Shown one piece after another: positions 44,281-55,588 of a stretch of DNA of 64,000 bases (the stretch's first letter is position 1; the number at the start of each line of letters is the position of its first letter). The position numbers were made by a program, and so were the translations under genes. The DNA is from Bemisia tabaci (taxonomy: Eukaryota > Arthropoda > Insecta > Hemiptera > Aleyrodidae), in assembly GCF_918797505.1 (NCBI RefSeq), contig NC_092797.1, positions 19,047,372 to 19,111,371 on the forward strand, read 5' to 3'. The notes below the pieces were generated by a model. The model did not search any database. It worked only from the letters and a program-made list of their open reading frames with translations, and was not told where the DNA came from.

Positions 44281-47200
44281 ATGCTGGAGTATTCAAGGGA
44301 GAGTTTAGATATCTCAAGTTCAAATAATTACATTCATGAAGACTCACTGTTTTTGGCTCATACGTATCTGTGTAGGGTCTGTATGGTCCATACTACTTGT
44401 CTCGCTTTAAGGGGATAACTCCCGACTCTATCAAAGTTAAACTGATCTTTAAAACGGATGTACATTCCTGCAGATGGTTTAGGTCAATTGCGTGTGCTTT
44501 AGAATAGAGATTTGACGATTCAGTATAATCTTGCAATTATACCAGAAAATAAGCGCATGCGTGAACATGCATGGCTTTTGGTATGCATTTCTCAATATCT
44601 CTCACGGGACGGTTGTTACGGACTTGTTACGGACGGTTGGAGACAGAAGCGTGATCTCAATGAGTTTCGTCCAAGTTAAATGAGAGAAATTAACTCATGT
44701 TAGCAAGGAATTAAGGATTGCAATAATTCACCGGTGGACAAACAAAAGTCACAATATCCTAAAAAACTGAAAACTCGTCAATTCATTGATTCTAGTAACT
44801 TTTAAATAATAAGAAGATTAGAACAAAAAATGAACACATTCTCTCTGAACCACCTAATTTTATGCAAATAGGACACCTGTGTAGTATAATGTAGAAAAAG
44901 AGGGATGAACAGTATCGATCATCGCAATAAATCGTTAATGACAGTCAAAGAAAAGAATGAACTTGATACAGACTTCAACCTCAAATCGCCAATAACGTAT
45001 GAACACGAACAATGCCGGACAACCAGAAAAATCAGAGAGGAGAAAAGTGAGGGGAGGTAAATGGTAGGGAGCTCAGCGTGGCTTTCCGGCGGATTAAATA
45101 GAAATATGTAAGTAAGTCTGAATGAAAAAAAGGATAGGGGCGGTAAAAACGGGCCAAGGAGGGGTGGCGGGCGAGGAGGGAAGATCATCGATGCGGTCTC
45201 GCTAAGTAAGGGCTGTCAGGAGCTAAATCAATTAACTAGTTCTTTGTAACACAGAGACTGAGGATAATTAGTAATTAGAGTTTATTCAGGTGCAAAAAAC
45301 CTTCGTTTGCATACCTACCCCAAGCGCCGACTATCTAGGTCGGGGTGATATCATCCCTCTCCGCGGCTTTTTTTCCTCTTTTCCGGCCGAAACGCCAACC
45401 CTCCGGGAATCGTCGCTCTCGTCAATTTCACCCTCTAATTGATTCAAAGTTAGCAGTTTATAATTTCTTGATTAAGATGCGCGCATCCATACACGCATCG
45501 ACGTAAAGGGGGCTGCATCGCGAGCCTGACAGAGAAGCTGCGCGAGTGAAAAGAATAAATGCTAGAATGCGTTTTTCATGAGACTTCGGCTGCTTCATGG
45601 TTGCTACTTTTATACTATGCATTAGAAATGACTAAGCTAAAAAAAGAGGAGATTTTCCCAATTTCATGAAAAAGTGCAAGTGAGGGTGTGCCAACTCCCT
45701 GAAGGGCTTTGGGAGGATAAGGGACATTGGCTGCTGGGTGTCGCAGAACGCCAGAGAGCGCTATAAAAGCGACTTTCTATGTGTGAAAAAGTGCTTGACA
45801 GACATAATTTTTGTACACGTAAATGGTGCCGAACAAGTCAACGATTAAAACTTTGAAGATCCAAAATTTAACGGAAATTTAACGCACTCGCACCACATAT
45901 AGAACTCGGGACGCAGCTCGGTGTCTTTTGGCGTCATCCTCAGCCCCGACAAAATGTCGAATTTTTTAAAAAATATTTATTGGTCCGTGTATTCAACTCA
46001 TAATTTGTGATTAGTAAATAAGGTTGAAAACGAAGTATCATCTGAACAATAGATTCTTAGTGAATCATTTCACCGTCAATGAGCATATTTTTTTCAGCTA
46101 GTTCAGCAGAGAAACTTGATGTTCGCTCGTGCAAACAAGGAACGTTTGTATGAAGCGTCAACCAGACTCAGTGGCAAAAAGAAAGAAAATTAGACGTTTA
46201 ATGTGAATGCCACACCGAACTGAGTTTCAAAATGTTTAAAAACTCAGTTTGTGTCAATGTTAGATCACAATTTTAGAGTCATCGGTCCAATAACAGATAT
46301 TCGAACGCTTGGAAATTTTCGCGTAAACCTCATTTTTTAGAAATAAGCCAAGAAGCTCAATTGCTTTCTCTCTAAAAAATAAAATACAAGCGAAATTTCA
46401 TATGAAGTATATGGTTCAGATGTACGCAGTTTTAGGGTATCGCCGCGGATTTGTAGTTTTTAAAAACACTTTGTCTAATCTTTGATACAAACTGAGTATG
46501 CGGTGGACGCACGGGTCGTAAGACAGTATGTTGTGTATGAGTTTTTTCCCTTTTTATTGGGATTTTCAGCTTTACGCTGGCTAATCTTTGATGGCTATCA
46601 GCTTTTTTTTTTTTTTTTATTGAGCAAGTTACTTCTTTTGTCACGGTTTTCCCCCTATTTTCCCTCCATTTTTTCCCTAGTCATAAGCGTTTTCGATTTA
46701 GACTTTACTGGATGTGATTATTCAGACGAGGAGGTGCCATGTTATTAAAAACAGATGATAGTGTTTAGTTTTAATACCCCGTCGACCACCGCCTAAAGAG
46801 CAGAGCCCCGGTGCTTCAATAGCTGCGGAGCGAGCATAATGGTGGCGTACGGAGCACGATGAACCTCAAAAGACCGTGTTAATTATGGGTTACCACCGAC
46901 CGCAAGTGTAAAATGGAACCGAAACGAAAAACAGTGAGAGAGGCGTGGAGCACTTGACAGAGAAATATTTCATCATAACCGTCAGGATGCGGACCACGGC
47001 TGGTGCAGAGGAGCCTGCAGGTGAACTCCCGTGCCCCGACTCCGCAGACAGCGCGTCTCCAGCCAGCACGCACGTTGGGTCGTATCAAAAAACTTGAAGG
47101 CGCAGCATAAGGAGCAGAGTAGCTCTAGGACTGATTGTGAGCGTGGCTCCAACCGAAGTAAATGCGACGACGCGCGACGCGACTTATTGGTAGTCGCATC

Positions 47201-47461
47201 CAGATGTTGTACGTTGGGTGGTGTCCCAGTATTTGAAGGAGCAACTTGGAGCGCAAATCAGATCTCCAAGAATCGAAATGTACAGAGTGGCATCCAACGT
47301 CCTATCACGAGCCTCTGGAAATATGTTCATCGAGCTACAGTTTAAAAACTGATTATTGATGTTAATGATGTATCAATGGATCTGAATATGGTCACGAAAC
47401 AAGCTAAACTTGCGAAGAGTGAAATATTATTTCCTCACATTCGGCCAGGTTTGGAGAATAT
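44281..47461. other. 3.2 kb unassigned sequence
   Basis: Mixed composition. A purine-rich stretch at 45000-45190 produces an 89-codon reverse frame. At 47072 and 47211 there is a 139-bp-offset partial repeat: ACGTTGGGT, then GTATCAAAAAACTTGAAGG or GTGTCCCAGTATTTGAAGG. The 104-codon frame covering it (47031-47345) is not recognised. Confidence 0.4.
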
Positions 47462-47714
47462 CGACGGTGAAACTACCAGACCACGTATCTCGTTTGCGGT
47501 GTTTAAAAATCTCCACTCACATTTCATTTTTTTGAAGGTGGTCAAATCAATATCATTCCTTACAATTTTCACAGATTTTTCTCCGCACCAAGAGGAAAAA
47601 TCACGGTAGTTTTCACGAATTGACATTGAGTAGTTTTCTATTTAAAAAATAAAGTATGACAGGGAGTCTGCGACGTCGCAAACCGAGATACGTGGTTTGG
47701 TAGTTTCACCGTCG
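47462..47714. mobile_element. F4: CGACGGTGAAACTACC-family MITE
   Basis: 253 bp. The left end CGACGGTGAAACTACCAGAC is inverted at the right as GTTTGGTAGTTTCACCGTCG. ATAT is repeated on both sides (47458-47461, 47715-47718), consistent with the 4-bp duplication seen in F2, although ATAT is self-complementary and could also belong to the inverted repeat. Confidence 0.85.
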
Positions 47715-47718
47715 ATAT

Positions 47719-49396
47719 GTTGACCTATCTTGCGGGCAATGTAAATTCAGCCACGGATGAAACAAGGATTATGACCACTGGTGCGGGGCCACTTACATAC
47801 ATCGAGAAATAGGATTTCTCATGACTTCAGAGGGTTATACATATTGAAATATTCTGTATGGTACGCTAATAAAAAGCAGGGTATTCGCGTATTTCACTGT
47901 AATACATCGATAGAAACAAAATTGAATTTTAAGGTTTGTTTGTATTTTTACTTCTTTTAAGCATATCTCTGATAGAAAATATGCCTTTCGAGGTAGTTTC
48001 TGCATGATATCTTTAAGTCGTCTTCTATATTTTCCTTTTTTCTATTTTCAATGAGAAGGGAAGAGTCATAACTGTTCGTTAAAGCGAGTATAGGTTCATA
48101 TGAAAGGAGTTGCCAATATCTTCTAATCATGATATATTTTTTTCATTTCACGCAAAATGGTTACAATCGCAATTTTTCAAAACCCATCACTTGACATGTT
48201 TTTACCCTCGACCCTTCCATTAAAATCTTTATTATTTTTCCTTTTTTTTCTGGGCAGGGGAAGAGGAAGTCTCAATGACATTTACAGTCAATGAAATCGT
48301 TCTGTCTTTATTTTGTAACGCTAATCAAATCATTAGAGATCTTCCACGTGCAATAATCTCATTATAAAGTCGCTTGAGTAAACATTGAGTATCGAAGCCG
48401 ATATTTCTGGTAGAATGCCAACGAAGACGGTCTAAACTAGGTTGCAAAGCACTCGGCCACGGGGAGAAAATTCATCAAATAGAAGGGTTGAAGTAGGAAA
48501 TAAGGTCACAAATTACATTGATGCGTGCAACCCGAGCAGAGCAGACAACCGGTAAAACACCTAACGTGGGCGTTAATTCTATTTACTGGAAAATAATGGC
48601 TTATAATCAATAAAACCAGAGTGCACATTACTTCCTGTTACCTCCACAATGTAATTACTTAATTTCTCCCTCATGTGTTTTTCAATCAAGCGGAGTAATA
48701 CGGCGAAACCGAATTAAATGTGTGAAAGCTAAATAAATAATTGCACTTCCTTAATCGGGACGATCAGATAAGTCAAATTTCCTGTCGGAAAACGACTGGA
48801 AGTTACAATTCTAGGTTCGCTCCAGCCTGTGATGACCTTTTCCAGGATACGGGGTGACAGTGTCAGTGAGCTGCAATCTTTCTATTTATCTCGATATTCA
48901 ATAACACGGGAAATATTTGAGGGTGAGGGAAAAATCTGATTGGCCGGACCGGCCAGGCAGCTATTAAAAATCCCGGCAATTATTTGACACCTGCTCTGAG
49001 GGCGAGAGTATGGAGAGGGTGAGTTTGTGGGTCGGAAAAAGAGAAGCTACCGGGAGGATATTACACGAGTGAACATGATACATGGATGAATTACCTGATG
49101 CCTGATGCTGATCGAAGCCTGTGAATGTTTTAATCACTAATTAATGTTCCCATGCGACGTGGTATGTATCACAAGCAGCGTAAATTAAATATATGTAGAC
49201 GTAGAGCACGGTTCATAAGAGAAAGGTCAATTTTAAAGGTATCAATGTAAAATTCAACAACGTAATTATGTTACTGGATTTTTAAGAAAACTTGTAATTT
49301 AAAATTACTGGGCAGACGAAAAAATATCGGAGAACAGATATCATGAGATTCCATATCGGAAATAAGTATCCTCAAGGTTTGTAATTCTGTGTTTTT

Positions 49397-49397
<1 letters not shown>
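47719..49397. other. Unassigned sequence
   Basis: A+T-rich, no frame above 60 codons, no repeat family or structural RNA recognised. Confidence 0.5.

Positions 49398-49432
<35 letters not shown>
49398..49432. repeat. (TTG)n microsatellite
   Basis: About 11 uninterrupted TTG units. The reverse frame across it gives a poly-Gln run (49271-49531), which is a microsatellite artefact and not a protein domain. Confidence 0.9.
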
Positions 49433-49435
<3 letters not shown>

Positions 49436-49784
49436 TTTGTGAAAAGGAAGCAATTTTCTACGGAAAAATGCAATTTCCATTGATATTATTCTTAGAAGTA
49501 ATTTGATTGAATTTCGCTCGAAACTTTCCACACTACCCTTTTCTTGACATCATGTGGGATTTGCCTCATATCCGCCTTCATCAAATATATACTCTGCTTA
49601 AGAACGGAAATGAAACGAACTTCTTGTAAAGGGTAAAAATTACAATGTTTCGTTTATGGAGAGCTGGACATTCAAAGTATCGATTTGTTCGGCAGTTTTC
49701 TCATCAATAAGGTCAAGCAATGCATCTGCCATACAGGATTGCTTTAATAACAGTTTCTATTTAACTTGATGTATCAATATTCAC

Positions 49785-49845
49785 ATAAAGCATACTTACA
49801 ATACTACTAAGTATACTTACTAAGCATACTTATTTAGCATTTTTG
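49785..49845. repeat. Short AGCATACTTA direct repeats
   Basis: AGCATACTTA occurs at 49791-49800 and 49824-49833, with AAGTATACTTACTAAG between them. Local tandem or slippage repeat. Confidence 0.5.
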
Positions 49846-50671
49846 CTAAACATGATTTTTTTTGGTATGCATGATTTTTCAGCTTCCAGGTCGATCGTGG
49901 ATTTGGAACCCTCCAAAAAAGCCTTTATCTTCCGTTTACCCTTTTAAATTGTTAAATGAACCTTCGAAAGGAATAAGATGCAGACTTAGAATCTTAAGAG
50001 TCAGAAATAATTTGTCTAAGGAAACGTATACAAATGTTATATTTCGAGTAAATGAAGCGCTAACATTGATAACTCTTTGCCGGTTCAACTTTTATACGGA
50101 CGGGTGCAGTCTGTTGGAAATCCACGCAACCCGCAACAGGGGGAATAGCGCCATCGCAAAAGATACGAAAGTTCATCAGCGTTGACTCATCAGGGCGGAT
50201 CATTAAAAGACAGCGAATGATAACAATCTCAGAACAAGATGACGAGCACTCGGAACGATCTTGGAGGCGTCGAACGGGAGATCTTTAGGTGAAAAACGAG
50301 GCTATTGTTTCGTCACGTGACGGACTAAGTGTTAACGGATACGATAAACCGGCGGGTAGCCGTCACCGGGAGACGAGCAGCGAAAGAGTTAGCTCAGATC
50401 TCAGTTTTATGATCCGACCTTAATTAAATATCGCGACGCGCTAGTCTCCTGCAAGAGAGGAACGAAAAGGCTTTATTAAATTATTAGGCCATTTCTTGAG
50501 GAATATGCTGATGCGCGCGAGAGATAAGAGCCGCCCGAGGTGGGGGCTCGCGCACCCTCCGCCCCGGGGCGAAAAACATATTTAAAAGGAAAAGGGTTGA
50601 GCCGTAAAGAAATTAAAAGAGGCGATATCGTTGACAAAATGATATTAAAGAGGCGCCCTCCACGCTCGTTG
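49846..50671. other. Unassigned sequence, G+C-richer from 50080
   Basis: A 107-codon forward frame (49862-50185) has no recognised family. CpG-rich at 50480-50660. Confidence 0.4.
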
Positions 50672-50737
50672 ACGCACAATGGATCGAGTCAATTCTGCCG
50701 TCCTCAGCAAATACGCCGTAACTATAGTTTTTTTTAG

Positions 50738-50967
50738 CACTTGAAAAAAAAACACATTGGATCTAGAATCCAGACTCTTGAAAACACTGACAAGAAAAAA
50801 TACTATCTTAATTCAATCAGATTTTTGCTTGAATCAAAACGAAATCCGCTTAAATTAAGTGGCTTGGTTCTTGGTTTAAGCTAGATTCTGATTGAATCAA
50901 GAGTATTTTTTCTTGACGATGTTTTTAAGAGTCTGGACTATAGATCCAGTGTGTTTTTTTTCCAGTG
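50738..50967. mobile_element. A7: CACTGG palindromic MITE inside D6
   Basis: 230-bp copy, left CACTTGAAAAAAAAAC, right TTTTCCAGTG; AG is repeated on both sides (50736-50737, 50968-50969). The subterminal pair differs by single changes on each arm (CTAGAATCCAG, GACTATAGATCCAG). Confidence 0.85.
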
Positions 50968-51018
50968 AGCTTTTTTACCGACAAAATGTTTCTCTTACCG
51001 AAAAACCAACTGCCATTT

Positions 51019-51159
51019 GGACTGCATTTTGCACTTTGGAACCATAAATTCTGGCTCTTCTGAAAAAACACCTACATATGTGCATAGGGAAACTATTGGC
51101 ACATATGTTGTTTTTAAACCAGGCCAGAATTCATAGTTCCAAATTGAAAAATGCAGTCC
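51019..51159. mobile_element. B5: GGACTGCATTTTGC-type MITE inside D6
   Basis: 141-bp copy, left GGACTGCATTTTGCACTTTG, right AAATTGAAAAATGCAGTCC. ATTT is repeated exactly on both sides (51015-51018, 51160-51163). It lies 51 bp from A7, but the different duplications show two separate events. Confidence 0.85.
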
Positions 51160-51555
51160 ATTTATTCCTAATTTACCCTTAATTCTAAATTACCCAAGGG
51201 CATACCATTGAGAAATACAATTTAGAAAAAGGGGCATCACAGTGATCAGGTTTTCTAGTATTAGAATAGTGCGCGTGGAAGGATTATGCAAAATCTTGAT
51301 ATGACTCATGGCATTTTTCCTGTGAACGGCAGAACTAGAGAGGTCGGACATGAAATTTTTGACTAAAACTGAGAATTTTGGAATTAAGTTCGTCACGTTT
51401 TAAATTTCAAAGGGTGTTTTTGGAAAAATTTTTTTACGAGGAAACGAATGGACCCACTTTCACAACCTCAAAGTTTTGTACAGACGGAGCTATAAGCGTT
51501 TTGAGTTTCCAAATTTTGTCCGACCTTCCCCATTGGCTCGATCCACTGTGCGGCG

Positions 51556-52095
51556 CTGCGCGCGCAGCCGAAAAAACTTGAATAAGTTTGTCTTATAAAC
51601 AATAATTTTGTCGTTACTTCAACTCTTTCCCTCGGAGAGATTTCGGGGCCCGTTTTTTGCGCGCTGATAACACCCCTTTTATCCTACATCTAATGACGGC
51701 GAACCCGCGGTGGATCCGTCCCGAATTCCCAACTGCTTCGGATTCGTGGGTTTATCGTCAACCCTGAACCCGGGAGAGGGGCACCGTGGATGGGTTTACG
51801 AGAGTTGTAAAAACATAATGAAAATATGAATAATTTAGAGGGTGTTTTCGCCTCGCGCCGTCTCGCCGTTTATGCCTCACCTGAAGTACCTTTTCTTGTA
51901 AATTTTAATTATTTTAAGACCTCAGCAAGACACTCGCACGGGCTCCGAGACCACGCGCACACTCGCGTATCATCCATAAATCCGCGTTTTATTGATGTGC
52001 TTTTATCTCGTGGCTGCAATGTCCTCTTAGGTCTCGGTGCTGTCGCAGAGTTATTATGGATGCGAGAGATAGGTGTATAATACACCGTCCATAAA
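51556..52095. other. G+C-rich CpG block with Hox-like words
   Basis: CpG-rich (GAACCCGCGGTGGATCC, CTGAACCCGGGAGAGGG) with GCGTTTTATTGATGTGC, CGTTTATGCC, GAGTTATTATGGATGCG and CCGTCCATAAAATCATC words, in the same style as 3350-3450 and 11860-12380. Antiparallel frames at 51826-52100 are unrecognised. It may be a conserved non-coding element; not shown. Confidence 0.3.
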
Positions 52096-52709
52096 ATCAT
52101 CAGAAAATGTATCGTATGTAGGCAGGGATTTTGTGTTGCGGTGCATTAAGGGATGTAGAGAATTGCATAACGGCGAGCCGATTTCGGAGGAGTGAAATTA
52201 CATTCAGACCTTGTTCTAGAGGCAGCAACAACTCCATTAAAGGAAGTTTGTTTCGATTTAGCAAATAGCAGAGGCAGAAGAAGTTCAAACTCAGCCGAAG
52301 TTCATGTGACTAGAATTGAAAGTCAATTCCACATTAGGTAATAAACATTTTAGGGGGGAACATATTATGGTTGTGACGCTTTATTGGCATCGATCAGATT
52401 AGCATATATCTGATTTTGGAGGAGAAACACGTCAAGTGACATTTTCGTCATTTCTTTTTTTTTTCAGAAAAAGTCAAGAGAAAACAAATTACATAAAGTC
52501 TTGCTTGCGGCGTCAAAAATGTTTAAATTGATGCATTTAGACTAAGTATTGATGCCATACGTATGTGCTTTAAACGTATATACCTAAATTTATCGGTGCA
52601 GAATTTTCCAGTAAATTTTTTCTACTTATCGAAACACTAAATGATTTCAAATCAAGAGAATACGTAGGAGTTGATGCTCAGAGATTCCGCAAGAAACCTC
52701 AACGAACTG
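52096..52709. other. Unassigned A+T-rich sequence
   Basis: No gene or repeat recognised. Confidence 0.5.
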
Positions 52710-52983
52710 CGAGCTGATTGTTGCAATTAATAGACAAAGTGATAGACACAGAGGACATAGAGAGTATGGAGTGATCCTATTTGTTGAAATGGGTGGTTCC
52801 TATAGACTACTGAAGAAAATTATGGACTAACGTAAGGGTCTCTCGTGGGTTGCCGTTAGTTAGTCTATTACCTATACCTCCTTTGTCCATCGCAACCACC
52901 CGCTTCAACCAATAGGATCCCTCCATATCCTATTTGTCATCTTTGTCTATGGCTGTGTCTACCAATTTCAACAATCAGTCCGC
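52710..52983. mobile_element. G: long inverted-repeat MITE
   Basis: About 274 bp. The left arm (52710 to about 52822) and right arm (about 52860-52983) pair over more than 100 bp: GCTGATTGTTGCAATTAATAG faces TACCAATTTCAACAATCAG, and GAGAGTATGGAGTGATCCTA faces AGGATCCCTCCATATCC. ATAGACTACTG faces TTAGTTAGTCTAT near the centre. The arms differ by several indels, so it is older than the giant repeat at 17729. No target duplication is clear. Matches my memory of a whitefly repeat. Confidence 0.8.
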
Positions 52984-53532
52984 TGCTCGTCTATCGAACA
53001 ACTCAATCGATCATGATCGACACAGGAATCACGAAGGGGTCAGCTGGAACCCCACCCCAAATTCAAAACCACCGTCTGAAATATAGGCGCGGTTAGAGGA
53101 GTCCAGGGTTGGTGTTTGTGTCTCGACATGCAAGCACTTACTTGCCGGTGTGTTTGCGCGTGTTTGGGTGGATGTGTGAGCTCGGGCAAGGGTTGCTCGC
53201 TGTTTAGATATGAAGATTTGGAACGGGGTCCGGTGCCGTGTTTGGGGTAATCGTTTAATTCATGCCTTGATTAATCGCGCCGGAGTCCGCTTTGGTGAAT
53301 ATTTGTCGGACAAGTCTAATTCAATTACTCGGTTTGTTCTGCAGGACAAACATCGGAAGCGCACCACTTGTCTGTCCTAGGAGTTCCACGCGAGATGCTG
53401 GATGCTGAGCACCGCGGTTGCAGTGGTGACGCGAGCACTGCTGTCAAACTGGGACATCGGTGAATGGACCACAGATGAAGTTGATGAAGTAAAGAAAATG
53501 ACATTTACATAAAAATACAATTAAAAACACAA
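52984..53532. other. Unassigned sequence
   Basis: Mixed composition with GTGTTTG/GTGTGTG words at 53110-53190. No gene recognised. Confidence 0.45.
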
Positions 53533-53758
53533 AACTGGGAAAAAACGCATTGGATCTAGAGTCCAGACTCTTAAAAACATTGACAAGAAAAAATACTCAT
53601 GATTCAATCAGATTTAAGCTTAAAATCAAGAACCAAGCCTCTTAATTTGAGCGCATTTCATTTTGATTTAAGCTTCAATCTGATTGAATCAAGGGTCCTT
53701 TTTCTTGACAATGTTTTCAATAGTCTGGACTCTAGATCCAATGTGTTTTTTTCCAGTG
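53533..53758. mobile_element. A8: CACTGG palindromic MITE
   Basis: 226-bp copy with a changed first base, AACTGGGAAAAAACGC at the left and TTTTTCCAGTG at the right. AA is repeated on both sides (53531-53532, 53759-53760). The 70-codon frame inside is a palindrome by-product. Confidence 0.8.
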
Positions 53759-54171
53759 AATGGAAATTTTTTTTAAGGAAAAGACAACCTGCAATAGTTC
53801 AGAGCGGGTAACATACAATCGGATAGAGACTTATGCAAGATTAGATGAGAAGTTTAACCCTAGGGCAGGGCCGGATTAAGGGGGTGGCCACATAGGCCGC
53901 GGCTAATGGCGGGAACATGTAGGGAGCGGCAAATTTTGCAATCTTTTTGAATGTAGGTATAAAAAAAAGAGAGAAAAAATCGGATTCAGAAAATAAATTA
54001 CAAACGAGAAAAGACGAAAAAATCTCTCATTTTCTCAGAGTAAAATTTTCTAATTTTGTGTTTCTAATTTTTTTCTCGGTGATACATGAGACAACACCTT
54101 CAATTAGTCGAGTTAAGAGAGAAACCAAACACGCAATTTGATCTGGAACGGAGCGGCGCGGCGGCCAGCAT

Positions 54172-54312
54172 GAAACGCATAGCGCCTACAAGACTGCACG
54201 AATACTTCACGCATTGCGTCAAACACACTGCGGTCAGCAGCAGTCGGCTGGAAACGCATAGCGCCTGCAAGACTGCATGAATACTTCACGTATTGCGCCA
54301 AACAGTGCGGTC
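54172..54312. repeat. Tandem repeat, 79-bp unit, about two copies
   Basis: GAAACGCATAGCGCCTACAA at 54172 recurs as GAAACGCATAGCGCCTGCAA at 54251, followed in both by GACTGCA, GAATACTTCACG and CAAACA...GCGGTC. The unit is G+C-richer than its surroundings. The forward and reverse frames across it (54086-54301) repeat a peptide motif only because the DNA repeats. Possibly a fragment of a longer satellite or element. Confidence 0.75.
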
Positions 54313-55077
54313 GACGCGGCGGTCATATTTTTTCCGCGCAGTATTTTTGTTGTTTTTTCTTGCAATCGTTGTGTTATGATTTTCATATACGGCCATTGAA
54401 GTATATACAGGCTCTCTGGAGCAAATATGACTGACCTGCGAAATTGTATAGAGCCTAGTAATAATTGACGTATTTATGTTAAAAGAAACTAAGTACAAAT
54501 CAATTGTATAAAAAAAAACGATGCAGCGCACGGATCCTATTTATATAAATCCTTTTTGTTGAATTCATTTGTGCGTATACTTCCTAAAGGCATGAAGTTT
54601 TCCGAATAACACTTACAGCTCGGATATAAAAGTTTCCTCCCTCTGGATCATGAATAATTAGCTCCACCTTCAAGAGGAACAATACTCGAGTGATTTGCTT
54701 CAAACATCGGCAACAGTGCTGAACATCCATTTACCCTGATGACCCATGGTCCACGGTCACCCAGTCGATAAGCAACCCCAACTAAGAATACTGCCAACTT
54801 AACGCAATCAATTCGCAAAACCTGTGCAACTGTTAATTACGACCACGCTTCCACACATTGGCCACCGCCACTGCCGCGTCACGCTGCCTCGGTCAATGTA
54901 GGAAGTGGGTGAACGATTTCATGCTAGACCTGAAGCGTTTTGCCCGCTGTTCTTCCGCACCGAGACTTGTCTGCGATGGATTTCAGAGCCAACCGTCACG
55001 AAACGAGACGCGGACCACATGATTGCCCCGCAATTTGCAAACAGCTACGGAAGAGCCAGTAGAAGCCAAGTACTATA
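54313..55077. other. Unassigned sequence
   Basis: No gene recognised. A 69-codon forward frame (54905-55114) runs into D3 and has no known family. Confidence 0.45.
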
Positions 55078-55331
55078 CTGCCGTGCTAAGGCAGAACGCC
55101 GTATGAACATTTGAGAGGTGCCAAATTCCCTTCGGTAAAATTTTTGTTTTTAAGAAAAATCATTAATGTTTTTCCTTGAAATTTTCAGGAACTTCGTAGT
55201 AAAATTGCGAACAAAATTATCTGAAAAATTGGAAGAAAAATATTTACAAATTCTCCCGAAAATTTGTGATTTACCAACGGAAATTTGGCAACTCCTAAAG
55301 GTTCATACGGCGTTCTTCCTTAGCATGGTAG
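55078..55331. mobile_element. D3: CTGCCGTGCTAAGG-family MITE
   Basis: 254 bp, left CTGCCGTGCTAAGGCAGAAC, right GTTCTTCCTTAGCATGGTAG. The inner pair is AGGTGCCAAATTCCC and GAAATTTGGCAACTCC. The flanks TATA (55074-55077) and CATA (55332-55335) match at 3 of 4. It touches D4 through the shared CATA. Confidence 0.85.
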
Positions 55332-55335
55332 CATA

Positions 55336-55588
55336 CTACCGTGCTAAGGAAAAACGTCGTATGGAAATCCGAAAGTTGCCAAATTTCCCCGGATAGAACA
55401 TGTATTGTTGACCAAATCTATACACATTTTTCCTCCAAATTTTCAGATGTCTTAGATTCAATTGCGAACAAAATGGTCTCAAAAATTGGAAGAAAAATAT
55501 GTACGATTTCCCCAATAAATTCGTATCTTACCAGAGGGCATTTGGCAACGTTTGGAGGTTCATACGGCGTTATTCCTTAGCATAGCAG
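55336..55588. mobile_element. D4: CTGCCGTGCTAAGG-family MITE abutting D3
   Basis: 253 bp, left CTACCGTGCTAAGGAAAAAC, right GTTATTCCTTAGCATAGCAG. CATA is repeated exactly on both sides (55332-55335, 55589-55592). The left copy of CATA is also the right flank of D3, so one element landed at the edge of the other. Confidence 0.85.

Larger units (their letters stand above)
50695..51332. mobile_element. D6: D-family MITE inside H4, holding A7 and B5
   Basis: The left end CTGCCGTCCTCAGCAAATAC then GCCGTAAC and the right end GGCATTTTTCCTGTGAACGG then CAG match D termini with drift. It sits exactly between the two halves of H4. The flanks AATT (50691-50694) and AACT (51333-51336) fit a 4-bp duplication with one change. 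Subtracting A7 plus 2 bp and B5 plus 4 bp gives about 261 bp, near the 253 bp of intact D copies. Confidence 0.7.
50672..51555. mobile_element. H4: H-family MITE carrying D6, which carries A7 and B5
   Basis: The left piece ACGCACAATGGATCGAGTC (50672-50690) and right piece GAGAGGTCGGACATGAAATT through CGATCCACTGTGCGGC (51337-51555) together match H1 in reverse orientation. The total is 884 bp; removing D6 with its 4-bp duplication (642) leaves 242 bp, the size of H1-H2. The right piece keeps ACAGACGGAGCTATAAGCG and GGACCCACTTTCACAACCTC in H order. Confidence 0.8.

Noticed and set aside
49271..49531. Poly-Gln frame
   Set aside because: It is the (TTG)n microsatellite read on the reverse strand.
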